A stretch of 64,000 bases of DNA from Dongia_A sp039808885 (GTDB lineage: Bacteria > Pseudomonadota > Alphaproteobacteria > Dongiales > Dongiaceae), in NCBI GenBank assembly GCA_039808885.1, contig JBDHTX010000022.1, positions 1-64,000 on the forward strand, in the 5' to 3' direction. Positions 45,232 through 53,483 of the stretch are shown piece by piece; positions within the stretch are counted from its first letter, which is position 1, and each line of letters begins with the position of its first letter. Both the position numbers and the translations under genes were made by a program. The notes under the pieces were generated by a model. That model ran no database searches, was not told the DNA's origin, and saw only the letters and a list, made by a program, of their open reading frames with translations.

Positions 45232-46656
45232 ATGACAATTTGGATCCCCGATCTTAGCAACCAGAGAGGGCCGCGCTATCTGGCGATTGCGGATGCGCTG
45301 GCCTCCGACATCCGCGGCAGCCGGCTTTCGCCCGGGGACCGTTTGCCCACCCATCGCGAACTCGCCTATCGCCTCGGCTGCACCGTCGGCACCGTCACCC
45401 GCGCCTATAGCGAGGCGGAACGGCGCGGCCTGATCGGCGGCGAGGTCGGTCGCGGCACCTTCGTGCGCAGCGACATCGCCGTGCGCGCGATCCTGCGCGC
45501 CAACACGCCCATCCCCGGCGGCGCCGACGTCGCGCCGACCGAGACCGGGATGATCGAATTCAGCATCAACACCCCGACCGATCTGGATGCCGGCGGCGAA
45601 TACGACCATGTGCTGCGCCATGTGCTGCGCGAGCTGTCGGAGCAGCAGGGCATCGGCACGCTGCTGAACTACCAGCCCAACGGCGGCAACCGCCCGCATC
45701 GCGAGGCAGGCGCCAAATACCTCGGCGAGTGCGGCTTGCAGATCGACCCCGAGCGCGTGCTGATCACCGCCGGCGCCCAGCACGGCATGACCGTGGCGCT
45801 GGGCGCGCTGACCGAGCCCGGCGACACGGTGCTGACCGAGGCGCTGACCTGGCCCGGCCTGCGCCGGCTGGGCGATTTCCTGCGCTTCCGCGTGCAGGGC
45901 CTGGCGATGGACCAGGACGGCATCATGCCCGACGCCTTCGACGCCGCCTGCCGCGGCCGCAACGTGAAGGCGCTCTATTGCGTGCCGAACCTGCAGAACC
46001 CGACCTCGACCGTGATGCCGGAACGCCGCCGCCGCGAGATCGCCGAAGTGGCGCGGCGCTACGGCGTGAAGATCGTCGAGGACGACGTCTACGGCTTCCT
46101 GGTGCCGGACGCGCCGCCGCCGGTAGTCAGCTTCGCGCCGGAGCTCGGCGTCTTCTGCACCAGCGTCTCCAAATCGACGGCGCCGGGGCTGCGCGTCGGC
46201 TATCTCGGCGTATTGACCGAGGACGCCTCGCTGATGAACGAGGCGCTGCGCTCCACCACCTGGATGGCGATGCCGGTCGCCGCCGAGATCGCCGCGCGCT
46301 GGATCAACGGCGGCGAGGCGACGCGCATCGCCAACAAGCGGCGCGAGGAATACAGCCGCCGCCAGGCGATGGCGCGCGAGATCCTGTCCGGCCTGCCCTA
46401 TCAGGCGCATCCCAACGCCATGCATGGCTGGCTCGACCTGCCGGAGGAATGGCCGGGCGATTCCTTCGCCCTGCAGGCGCGCATCCGCGGCGTCGCCGTC
46501 TGCCCGGCGAGCAGCTTCCAGCTGGCGCGCAACATCCGCAACGGGGTGCGCATCTCGATCAGCGCCCCCTGCTCCATCGACACGGTGGCGCGCGGCCTCG
46601 ACATCGTGGCCCGCCTGGCGCGCGAGAAGCCGCGGCCGGACTTCAACCTTGTCTGA
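45232..46656 (+). CDS. MocR-type GntR regulator with aminotransferase-like domain
   Basis: Regulator of 474 aa. The N-terminal winged helix (GPRYLAIADALASDIRGSRLSPGDRLPTHRELAYRLGCTVGTVTRAYSEAERRGLI) is fused to a PLP-binding aminotransferase-like domain. The latter has ALYCVPNLQNPTSTVMP, the Asp/Tyr in VEDDVYGFL, and the PLP Lys in CTSVSKSTAPGLRVGYL. MocR proteins sense amino acids or vitamin B6 through PLP. ATG at 45232 follows the operator pair. Overlap with the azlC gene by eight bases suggests that it controls, and is co-expressed with, the exporter. Confidence 0.9.
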   Translation: MTIWIPDLSNQRGPRYLAIADALASDIRGSRLSPGDRLPTHRELAYRLGCTVGTVTRAYSEAERRGLIGGEVGRGTFVRSDIAVRAILRANTPIPGGADVAPTETGMIEFSINTPTDLDAGGEYDHVLRHVLRELSEQQGIGTLLNYQPNGGNRPHREAGAKYLGECGLQIDPERVLITAGAQHGMTVALGALTEPGDTVLTEALTWPGLRRLGDFLRFRVQGLAMDQDGIMPDAFDAACRGRNVKALYCVPNLQNPTSTVMPERRRREIAEVARRYGVKIVEDDVYGFLVPDAPPPVVSFAPELGVFCTSVSKSTAPGLRVGYLGVLTEDASLMNEALRSTTWMAMPVAAEIAARWINGGEATRIANKRREEYSRRQAMAREILSGLPYQAHPNAMHGWLDLPEEWPGDSFALQARIRGVAVCPASSFQLARNIRNGVRISISAPCSIDTVARGLDIVARLAREKPRPDFNLV

Positions 46657-47413
46657 CGGAGCCGGCCTGCCGGCCGCCGCCGCGCTGCCGCCGGCGGCGC
46701 CCAGCCGCGCGCAATTGCGCGTGGAGGTGCGGGACGGGCTGAAGATCACCTTCCCCTTCATGGTCGGCGCGGCCCCGTTCGGCGTCATCTTCGGCGCGCT
46801 GGCGACGGCGCAAGGCCTGCATCCGCTGGAGACGGCGGCGTTCTCGCTCTTCGTCTTCTCCGGCTCGGCGCAGTTCGTCGCCATCTCGCTGCTGGCGCTC
46901 GGCGCCGGCGCGTGGACCATCTGGCTGGCGACCCTGATCCTCAATCTGCGCCACACGCTCTACGCCGCGGCGCTGGTGCCCTATGTGCGGCACCTGTCGC
47001 TGCCCTGGCGCTTCGTGCTGTCGGCCGGGCTGACCGACGAGACCTTCGCCGCGATGGAGGACCGCTATCGCCGCCTCGGCCGGCACGAGCTCTCGCACTG
47101 GGCCTATCTGACCTCGGTCGTCTCGATGTACCTCAACTGGAACTTCTGGACCGCGCTCGGCATCTTCGCCGGCAGCCAGTTCAAGGGGCTTGAGGATACC
47201 GGGCTCGGCTTCGCCGCCATCGCCACCTTCATCGGCATGGTGGTGCAGAAGCTGACCACTCCGGGCGCGCGGGCGGCGGCGGCGATCGCCGGAATCCTGG
47301 CCGCGGCGCTCGCCTTCCTGCCGCACAATCTCGGCCTCACCATCGCCACGGTGGCGGCGATCTGCGGCGCGGTCCTGGTCGACCGCATCGTCGCCAGCAG
47401 GAGGACGGCATGA
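46649..47413 (+). CDS. azlC: AzlC family branched-chain amino acid exporter subunit
   Basis: Large subunit (254 aa) of an AzlCD exporter. Conserved parts are GLKITFPFMVGAAPFGVIFGALATAQGLHPLETAAFSLFVFSGSAQFVAISLL, then LILNLRHTLYAAALVPYV and GLTDETFAAM. It has about seven membrane segments. The likely start is TTG at 46649, inside the last codons of the MocR gene; a GTG further in would also leave the domain whole. Its 3' end overlaps azlD by four bases (ATGA). It exports branched-chain or related amino acids. Confidence 0.87.
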   Translation: MSDGAGLPAAAALPPAAPSRAQLRVEVRDGLKITFPFMVGAAPFGVIFGALATAQGLHPLETAAFSLFVFSGSAQFVAISLLALGAGAWTIWLATLILNLRHTLYAAALVPYVRHLSLPWRFVLSAGLTDETFAAMEDRYRRLGRHELSHWAYLTSVVSMYLNWNFWTALGIFAGSQFKGLEDTGLGFAAIATFIGMVVQKLTTPGARAAAAIAGILAAALAFLPHNLGLTIATVAAICGAVLVDRIVASRRTA

Positions 47414-47748
47414 GCGGGCACGGCATCGGCGTGGGGCTCATCATCCTCGGCATGGCGCTGATCAACCTGGCGCTGCGCTGCCCGCTGTTCCTGATGGCCG
47501 ACCGCATCCGCATCCCGCGCATCGTCGAGCGCGCCCTGACGCATTCGCCGGTCGCGGTGCTGACCGCGATCATCGTGCCCTCGGCGCTGCATCTCGACGT
47601 CGCCCCCAACGGCGCCGAGTGGTTCAACCCCGACCTGTTCGCGACCGTGGCGGCGATCGCCACCTCGCTCCTCACCCGCAACCTGCTGGCCACCATCGCG
47701 GTCGGCCTGGGCGCGGCGCTGCTGCTCCGGCACGTGCCGCTGTTCTGA
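47410..47748 (+). CDS. azlD: AzlD family branched-chain amino acid exporter subunit
   Basis: Small membrane partner (112 aa) of AzlC, with three or four hydrophobic segments: GIGVGLIILGMALINLALRCPLFL, HSPVAVLTAIIVPSALHL, and NLLATIAVGLGAALLL. The RCPLFLM segment after the first helix, and RALTHSPVAVLTAI, match the AzlD family. Start ATG overlaps the azlC stop as ATGA. Together they form a regulated exporter with the MocR gene upstream. Confidence 0.9.
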   Translation: MSGHGIGVGLIILGMALINLALRCPLFLMADRIRIPRIVERALTHSPVAVLTAIIVPSALHLDVAPNGAEWFNPDLFATVAAIATSLLTRNLLATIAVGLGAALLLRHVPLF

Positions 47749-47771
47749 GCCAGCCGTTCCGGGTTCCGGCA

Positions 47772-47790
47772 TACGTAGAGTTCCTTACGT
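47772..47790. promoter_or_regulatory. TACGTA-type motif before PAS gene
   Basis: TACGTAGAGTTCCTTACGT, containing the inverted arms ACGTA/TACGT and a TTCC core, ~96 bases before the PAS gene. Related sequences precede the FixJ-type gene (TTACGTGAATTCC, near 48622) and the receiver gene (49305-49327). It resembles FixJ-type boxes in general layout. Confidence 0.35.
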
Positions 47791-47885
47791 GTTGGCCCGG
47801 ATTCTCGGCGCCCCGCGAACTTGATATTTCCACCCCCCAATGAGGGACGCCCAACCGGCGCGCCCAAACCAATCGAGGGTGGGGT

Positions 47886-48425
47886 ATGGAAATGTCGCCA
47901 CAAGACCGGAATTCGCGCGGTGGCCGACCAGGCGGACGCGGTCTTCCGGGCGATGCGGGGGCCGCCGGCCGGGACGCGCTGGCCAGCGACCGCCGCGAGG
48001 TCAGCCGCCTGCGCGGCCTGTGGAACGATGCCGCGTTCAACGGCACGCCGCCGGCCCTCGACACCCTGACCAGGTTCCTCGGCTCGGACGGCTGGGACCG
48101 GCGCTTCCTGGTGGCGCAGGACCCCGACCCGCTCAGCAGCGTCTTCATCACCTGCGGCGCGGCGATCGACGAGATGCTGGGCGAGGACGTGAAGGGCCGC
48201 ACCCTGCGCGACATCACCTGGGCCGGTTGCCGGCCGCTGTTCGACGCCTGCATCGAGGCGGCGATGACGCGGGCGCCCATCGTCGTGAGCGGCGTCATCC
48301 GGTCCTTCGCCAACATCGAGTTTCCATTTCGTGCCGTTATATTGCCATTCGGAAACTCGCGGGATTGCATCCCCTATCTTCTGGGTGCCGTCGGCCGGCG
48401 CGCCGGAGCGGCGAACGACGAGTGA
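47886..48425 (+). CDS. PAS domain protein (PAS_5-like)
   Basis: Protein of 179 aa. A disordered Gly/Arg-rich N-terminus (~30 aa) is followed by a PAS-like fold (LWNDAAFNGTPPALDTLTRFLGSDGWDRRFLV, CGAAIDEMLGEDVKGRTL, VIRSFANIEFPFRAVILPFG). There is no output domain or membrane segment. It resembles the PAS_5-type protein at 12254 but is longer at the start. ATG at 47886 is the first reasonable one. It may feed the FixJ-type regulator 218 bases downstream; the kinase in between is missing. Confidence 0.7.
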   Translation: MEMSPQDRNSRGGRPGGRGLPGDAGAAGRDALASDRREVSRLRGLWNDAAFNGTPPALDTLTRFLGSDGWDRRFLVAQDPDPLSSVFITCGAAIDEMLGEDVKGRTLRDITWAGCRPLFDACIEAAMTRAPIVVSGVIRSFANIEFPFRAVILPFGNSRDCIPYLLGAVGRRAGAANDE

Positions 48426-48643
48426 TCGCCGGAGGCGTGATCGCCGCAAGAGTGATCGGTTTGCCCATAAGCGCCTGTCGCCGAGTGATCACTTCGACAC
48501 GCGCCGCGACTCCTTCGACCAGCGCGGCAAGAAAAGAGATGACCGGGATGGAGGGCTGCGCTTACGATTACACCCGCGAATACTTGGGGACTGCAGCGAA
48601 CTTGGCAATTTCCCCGAAATTTTACGTGAATTCCGGGAGTTTG

Positions 48644-49276
48644 ATGACCGATCCCAGGATCGCCGGCGGGCAGGTGGTCATCGTGCTGGATGATGACGAG
48701 GCCGTGCGCGAATCGCTGACCGCTCTGCTGGAGACGGACGGCCATCGCGTGGTGCCCTGCGCCTCCGGCCGGGAATTCCTGGCCCAGGCCGACCGCGATG
48801 CCATCGCCTGCCTGGTGACCGATGTCCACATGCCGGACGCCAGCGGCCTGGACATCCTGGAATCCCTGCGCGCGCGCGACGACGGGCTGCCGGTCATCGT
48901 CATCACCGGCCATGCCGACGTGCCGATGGCGGTGCGCGCCATGCGCGCCGGGGCCTTCGATTTCGTCGAGAAGCCGGTCGACGGGGAAAGCCTGCTGCGG
49001 GCGGTGCAGGCGGCGCTCGCCGCCCGGCGCAAGGCGCGGCCGAACGCGCGCGAGACGGATGCCCTGCGCGCCCGTTTCGCCAGCCTGACGCCGCGCGAGC
49101 AGGAGGTGCTGCAGGAGCTGATCATCGGCCGTCCGAACAAGGCGATCGCGGCCGAGCTCGGCATCAGCCCCCGCACGGTGGAGATCCACCGGGCCCGGGT
49201 GATGGAGAAACTGCAGGCCGAGAGCCTGTCGCACCTGGTGCGCATGGCGATCAGCCTGGACGAGGGCAAGCGGTAA
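48644..49276 (+). CDS. FixJ-type LuxR family response regulator
   Basis: Two-component regulator (210 aa). The receiver domain has the acidic pocket VLDDDEAVRESL, phospho-acceptor Asp60 in LVTDVHMPDASG, Thr in VITGHAD and Lys in FVEKPVDGE. The LuxR/FixJ DNA-binding domain has LTPREQEVLQELIIGRPNKAIAAELGISPRTVEIHRARVMEKL. ATG at 48644 follows CGGGAG. Its kinase is not adjacent; the CHASE2 kinase at 50883 is a candidate. TACGTA-like sites sit before three genes around it. Confidence 0.9.
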   Translation: MTDPRIAGGQVVIVLDDDEAVRESLTALLETDGHRVVPCASGREFLAQADRDAIACLVTDVHMPDASGLDILESLRARDDGLPVIVITGHADVPMAVRAMRAGAFDFVEKPVDGESLLRAVQAALAARRKARPNARETDALRARFASLTPREQEVLQELIIGRPNKAIAAELGISPRTVEIHRARVMEKLQAESLSHLVRMAISLDEGKR

Positions 49277-49304
49277 CGGCCGGCCGGAGCGGCGCCGAGG
49301 GACG

Positions 49305-49327
49305 GGTAAGTAGCAATACGTATTTCC
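49305..49327. promoter_or_regulatory. TACGTA-type motif before receiver gene
   Basis: GGTAAGTAGCAATACGTATTTCC, with the perfect palindrome AATACGTATT (49315-49324) and a trailing TTCC, 32 bases before the start codon. It shares the TACGTA/TTCC elements with the site at 47772. A FixJ-type or sigma-factor role is inferred only. Confidence 0.35.
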
Positions 49328-49358
49328 AGGTCGGCCCGAAGCCGACACAGTATCGAGG

Positions 49359-49724
49359 ATGGAAGGCAAATTGATCTCAGTCGTCGACGATGATCCCGCT
49401 GTCCGGGAATCCCTCGCAGCCCTGCTGGAATCGCACGGCTTCGGCGTGGAGCTGTTCGAATCCGGCGAGGCTTTCCTGAGCTCTCCGACCGTGGACCGCG
49501 GCAGCGCCCTGTTCCTCGACGTGAACCTGTCCGGCATGAGCGGCTTCGACGTGCTCGGCCAGCTCGCCGCCAAGGCGCCGCGCCGCCCGGTGGTGATGAT
49601 GACCGGCCGCATCGACCATCGCATGCGCCAACAGGCCATCGCGGCCGGCGCCGCGGATCTGCTGCAGAAGCCGCTGGAGGCCGAGGCCGTGTTCTCGATG
49701 ATCCGGCAGCTAGCTTCGGCGTGA
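49359..49724 (+). CDS. Stand-alone receiver (CheY-like) protein
   Basis: Single receiver domain (121 aa): acidic SVVDDDPAVRESLAALLE, phospho-acceptor Asp54 in LFLDVNLSGMSGFDVL, Thr in VMMTGRIDH, and Lys in LLQKPLEAEAVF. The LQKP motif and similarity to the FixJ receiver just upstream suggest a FixJ-derived shortened paralogue. With no output domain, it could relay phosphate or compete for a kinase. It lies 82 bases after the FixJ-type gene and 69 bases before the FecR-domain gene. Confidence 0.9.
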   Translation: MEGKLISVVDDDPAVRESLAALLESHGFGVELFESGEAFLSSPTVDRGSALFLDVNLSGMSGFDVLGQLAAKAPRRPVVMMTGRIDHRMRQQAIAAGAADLLQKPLEAEAVFSMIRQLASA

Positions 49725-49793
49725 GCCGCCAGACGCGGGCGAATTCGGCTCGCGTCTGTTCGGCGCACGCACATTCGGAGGGGGAATGACGCG

Positions 49794-50249
49794 ATGACGA
49801 CAGGAATACGATGGGTGCTGCCCGCCCTGCTGGCCGGCATGCTCGTGGCCCCGCGGGCCTGGGCCGAAGACCCGATCGGCTTCGTGAAGACCGTGGAGGG
49901 CACCGCCTTCGTCGAGCGCGCTTCCGGCCGGATCGACCTGAAGCCGGGCGACCCGCTCTATCAATCCGATGTCTGCGAGACCGCGGAGGGCGCCAGCCTG
50001 GGCATGACCTTCCGCGACAACATGGTGCTCTCGGCCGGGCCCAATACGCGCGTCACCCTCGCCACCTTCGAGTTCGTGCCGACGGAGGCCAAGCTCGCCG
50101 TGCTGCTGCGGGTCGCGCGCGGCACGCTGCAATACATCTCCGGCCTGGTCGCCAAGCTGGCGCCGGACGCGGTCACCATCGAAACGCCGGCCGCCAACAT
50201 TGCCGTGCGCGGCACCCGCTTCGTGGTGCGCGTCGAGGAGGAGAACTGA
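49794..50249 (+). CDS. FecR-domain exported protein
   Basis: Protein of 151 aa with a signal peptide (MTTGIRWVLPALLAGMLVAP to AWA-EDP) and a FecR-like beta-rich domain: VKTVEGTAFVERASGRIDLKPGDPLYQSDVCETAEGASLGMTFRDNMVLSAGPNTRVTLATFEF and ETPAANIAVRGTRFVV. Unlike classical FecR it has no membrane anchor or N-terminal sigma-binding part. It sits directly upstream (two bases) of the OmpA lipoprotein and the CHASE2 kinase, so the three likely form one envelope-signalling operon. Confidence 0.85.
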   Translation: MTTGIRWVLPALLAGMLVAPRAWAEDPIGFVKTVEGTAFVERASGRIDLKPGDPLYQSDVCETAEGASLGMTFRDNMVLSAGPNTRVTLATFEFVPTEAKLAVLLRVARGTLQYISGLVAKLAPDAVTIETPAANIAVRGTRFVVRVEEEN

Positions 50250-50251
50250 CC

Positions 50252-50863
50252 ATGCGCGCAGCAACGCTCCGCCTCCTCGCCGCGATCGCCCTGGCCGGGC
50301 TGGTCGCCGCCTGCTCGCAGACCCCGGACAACCTGGTCGTCCTGCTGCCCGAGGCCGATGGCAGCGTCGGCAGCGTGGTGGTCACCAGCACCGCCGGAAC
50401 CCAGACCCTGAACGAGGCCGGCCAGGCCACCGGCGTCGACGCCGCCGGCGAGAAGCCGGTCGCGCCCTTCGTCCTGCCCGAGGAAGAGCTCCAGAAGACC
50501 TTCGGCGCCGCCATCGCGGCGCAGCCGAAGCTGCCGGAGGTCTTCATCCTCTATTTCGAGACCGGCGGCGCCGTGCTGACGCCGGATTCCGCCGGGCAGT
50601 TGCCCGATGTGGTCGCGGCGGTGAAGGCGCGCCCGGTGCCGGACATTTCCGTGGTCGGCCATACCGACCGCGTCGGCACCGACGCCGTCAACGTGCCGAT
50701 CTCGATCGAGCGCGCCAACACGGTGCGCGACCTGCTGGTCAAGGAAGGCATCGACCCGGCGATCATCGAGGTCACCTCGCATGGCGAGGAGAACCCGCTG
50801 ATCCCGACCGCGGACGAGGTGGCGGAGCCGCGCAACCGCCGGGTCGAGGTGACCGTCCGCTAG
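50252..50863 (+). CDS. OmpA-family lipoprotein
   Basis: Outer-membrane lipoprotein (203 aa) with lipobox L-V-A-A-C (MRAATLRLLAAIALAGLVAAC). A ~90-residue N-terminal linker region is followed by a C-terminal OmpA/peptidoglycan-binding domain: FILYFETGGAVLTPDSAGQLPDVVAAV, VVGHTDRVGTDAVN, ERANTVRDLLVKEGI, and PRNRRVEVTVR. The last motif holds the Asp/Arg peptidoglycan-binding residues. Located between the FecR-domain and CHASE2-kinase genes, it may report cell-wall state to the kinase. Confidence 0.88.
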   Translation: MRAATLRLLAAIALAGLVAACSQTPDNLVVLLPEADGSVGSVVVTSTAGTQTLNEAGQATGVDAAGEKPVAPFVLPEEELQKTFGAAIAAQPKLPEVFILYFETGGAVLTPDSAGQLPDVVAAVKARPVPDISVVGHTDRVGTDAVNVPISIERANTVRDLLVKEGIDPAIIEVTSHGEENPLIPTADEVAEPRNRRVEVTVR

Positions 50864-50882
50864 CCGCGCCGCGGCACCGGCC

Positions 50883-53003
50883 GTGTCCGACCGCAACGCC
50901 TTGCCGCCGGAGCCCCGGCGCAACGCCGCCGCGCCGCGCGTCGCCGCCGCCAGCCTGCGCATCTGGCGGCGCGGGCGGGTCCTGGTGCTGCTGTTGATCC
51001 TGGCCGTCACCGCCCTGCGGATCTGGGACCCGGCGCCGGTTGCCGCGGTGCGCGCGGCGCTGTTCGACCTGTACCAAAGGGTCGCGCCGAAGGCGGCGCC
51101 CGACGCGCCCGTGGTCGTCGTCAACATCGACGAGGCGAGCCTGGCGCGGTTCGGGCAGTGGCCCTGGCCGCGCGCGCGGCTGGCGCAGCTGGTGAGCGCC
51201 TCGGCAAAGCTCGGCGCCCGCGTCGTCGGCTTCAACATCCTGTTGCCGGATGCCGATCGCATGGCGCCGGACAACATCCTGCGCAGCCTGCCGCCGCTGC
51301 CGGCGCCGGCCGCGCAAGCCGTGCTGCGGATGCCCTCCGGCGACGCGGCCCTGGCGGCCAGCTTCGCGGAGGTGCCGGTGATCCTCGGCCTCGCGGTCGA
51401 CAGCCGGCTCGGGCGGTCGGCCTGGTGGGCGCCGCCGGCGACGCGAACCGCCGCCCCGTTCGCCGCCAATGCCAACTTCATCGAGTTCCTCTATCCCTAT
51501 ACGCGGATGCTGGCGAACCTGCCGCCGCTGACCGCCGCCGCGGCCGGCACCGGCGTCGTCGCGGTGATGCCGGGCGATTCCGGCACCGTGCGCGACGCGC
51601 CGATCGCCGTGCGCTTCGGCAGCCAGGCGATCCCCAGCCTGGCCGCCGAGATGGTCCGCGTCGGCGGCGGCGGCGCGCCGCTGCGCCTCGACGTGTCGAT
51701 GCTCGGCATCGAGCGCATCCAAGGCCCCGGCGGCTGGGTGCGCACCGACCGCAGCGGCAACCTGCAGCTCGCCTATGCGCGGCCCGATCACAGCCGCTAT
51801 GTCTCCGCCGCCGATCTTCTCGCCGGCGGCATGCCCACGGATGCGTTCCGCGACCGCTATGTGCTGATCGGCACCACCGCCTCCGGCATCGCCGATCTGC
51901 ATGCGACGCCGCTGGGCACGCAGATGCCGGGCCTGGAGATCCAGGCGCAGATCCTCGCCGCGCTGCTCACCGGCAACGTGCTCGACCGGCCGATCTGGGT
52001 CGGCCCGGCCGAGATCGCCTTTCCCCTGGCGGTCGCCGTCATCGGACTCGTCCTGGCCTGGCGGCGACGCCTCGGCCATTTCGCGGTGCTGACCTGCCTT
52101 GCCGCCGCGGCCTGGCTGCCCGGCGCAATCCTGGCCTATGCCTGGAAAGGGATTCTGGTCGACCCGGTCTATCCCGCGGTGACCGCCTTGTTCGTCGGCG
52201 CGCTGCTGGTGGCGACCGAGCTGGTGGTGGCGCGCCGCGCGGCGGAGCAGACCGTGCACGAGCGCGAGACGCGATTGCAGGAGCTGCAGGTCGAGCTGCT
52301 CGGCCTGTCGCGCCTTGCCGCCATCGAGCAGATGTCCTCCGCCCTCGCCCACGAGCTCAACCAGCCGCTGGCGGCGATCGCGAATTTCGTCCAGGCCAGC
52401 CGCCGCCTGCTCGACAATCCGGCGGCACCGGGCCAGACCGAGAAGATCGGCGGCTACCTGGAAAAGGCGGTCGGCCAGGTCGACCGCGCCGCCGCCATCG
52501 TCGTCGGCCTGCGCAACCTGGTGCAGCGCGGCGAGACGGTGCGGGCGCCGGAGGACGTCAACGAGACCGTGCGCGAGGCGGTGGAGACCGCCTTCATCGG
52601 CGTGCCGGCGCGATCGGTCGCCATCAGCTACCGCCTGGCGCGGGACCTGCCGCGCGTGCCGATGAACCGCATCCAGATCCAGCAGGTGATCCTGAACCTG
52701 GTGCGCAACGCCACCGAGGCGATGCGCGGCCAGGCACAGGCCGCCCTGAGCGTCGCCACCACGCTGCTGCCCGACGGCGCGGTCGAGATCGCCATCGTCG
52801 ACAACGGCCCCGGCCTGGCAACCGGCTTCGAGGAGAAGCTGTTCAAGCCTTTCGCCACCACCAAGCAGGACGGCATGGGCATCGGCCTTTCGATCAGCCG
52901 TTCCATCGTCGAGGCGCATGGCGGCGCACTGACCGCCACGCGCAACGCCGAGCGCGGCATGCGCTTCAGCTTCACCCTGCCGCGGGCCGAGGACGCCCCC
53001 TAG
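50883..53003 (+). CDS. CHASE2-domain sensor histidine kinase
   Basis: Membrane sensor kinase (706 aa) starting at GTG 50883. One N-terminal membrane helix (RVLVLLLILAVTALRIWD) is followed by a periplasmic CHASE2 domain (VVVVNIDEASLARFGQWPWPRARLAQLV onward) and three C-terminal membrane helices near residues 375-445. A cytoplasmic HisKA domain has His490 in SALAHELNQPLAAI, and the ATPase has an N box (QVILNLVRNATEAM), G1 (VDNGPGL) and G2 (GMGIGLSISRSIVEAHGG). It is likely to signal through the FixJ-type protein or the receiver upstream, but the pairing is not proven. Confidence 0.92.
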   Translation: MSDRNALPPEPRRNAAAPRVAAASLRIWRRGRVLVLLLILAVTALRIWDPAPVAAVRAALFDLYQRVAPKAAPDAPVVVVNIDEASLARFGQWPWPRARLAQLVSASAKLGARVVGFNILLPDADRMAPDNILRSLPPLPAPAAQAVLRMPSGDAALAASFAEVPVILGLAVDSRLGRSAWWAPPATRTAAPFAANANFIEFLYPYTRMLANLPPLTAAAAGTGVVAVMPGDSGTVRDAPIAVRFGSQAIPSLAAEMVRVGGGGAPLRLDVSMLGIERIQGPGGWVRTDRSGNLQLAYARPDHSRYVSAADLLAGGMPTDAFRDRYVLIGTTASGIADLHATPLGTQMPGLEIQAQILAALLTGNVLDRPIWVGPAEIAFPLAVAVIGLVLAWRRRLGHFAVLTCLAAAAWLPGAILAYAWKGILVDPVYPAVTALFVGALLVATELVVARRAAEQTVHERETRLQELQVELLGLSRLAAIEQMSSALAHELNQPLAAIANFVQASRRLLDNPAAPGQTEKIGGYLEKAVGQVDRAAAIVVGLRNLVQRGETVRAPEDVNETVREAVETAFIGVPARSVAISYRLARDLPRVPMNRIQIQQVILNLVRNATEAMRGQAQAALSVATTLLPDGAVEIAIVDNGPGLATGFEEKLFKPFATTKQDGMGIGLSISRSIVEAHGGALTATRNAERGMRFSFTLPRAEDAP

Positions 53004-53483
53004 CGGTCGCCCCCCGCGCGCCCTCCGATCGCCGGGCCGGCCGCCATCATCCTCTCCTGGGCGCCGCATCCTGATGCGGAGTCGCGACGCCAGGGCCCGG
53101 ATCTCCGCACCCCCGCGCGCGGCGCGCTGGTGGGCGCAGGATCGCCCCTGGCTGCCCCACCCGGCCATCGTGGCGAGGCCCGCTAAGCGGCTGGGATAAC
53201 GGACTAATTTCCTGACAACACTGCGACCTGCCGGAGAGCTGCGCTCGTCAATTGTTAAACTAATCACATCACTGCACTTGACAGTGACCGACCTTCCCCA
53301 TAAATAGCCGCCCCCTGACGCACTTTTCGACCTTTCGGCGTCATTTCCCACAATTCGGCACAGCAAGACACCCGCCCCGGTCTCGGCAGAGACGGGCACG
53401 CGGGCCAAGGAATTTCGACATTCGGCTGACGGCTGGCGGTGCTGGCGGGCCCAGGAGCGCGGCAGCGCGCAAGGAGAGCGGAC
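53004..53483. other. 480-base non-coding leader of the RTX gene
   Basis: No credible gene. It is A+T-richer toward the right, with TTGACA at 53278-53283 and TAAATA at 53301-53306 (17-base spacer), a good sigma-70-type promoter about 180 bases before the RTX start. An AATTGTTAAAC stretch lies just upstream. The left 200 bases show nothing clear. Confidence 0.55.
53278..53306 (+). promoter_or_regulatory. Candidate sigma-70 promoter of RTX gene
   Basis: Perfect -35 TTGACA with a 17-base spacer to TAAATA (-10-like). It sits in the only A+T-rich stretch of the long leader of the RTX gene. Confidence 0.5.

Noticed and set aside
44893..46956. Long minus-strand frame of 687 codons including the DUF1127 gene
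   Set aside because: Only the last 78 codons match a known family and have a ribosome site; the rest is antisense to the MocR and azlC genes.
53004..53483. Possible small RNA or riboswitch in the RTX leader
   Set aside because: No conserved riboswitch core or strong terminator seen; only a promoter-like pair is supportable.
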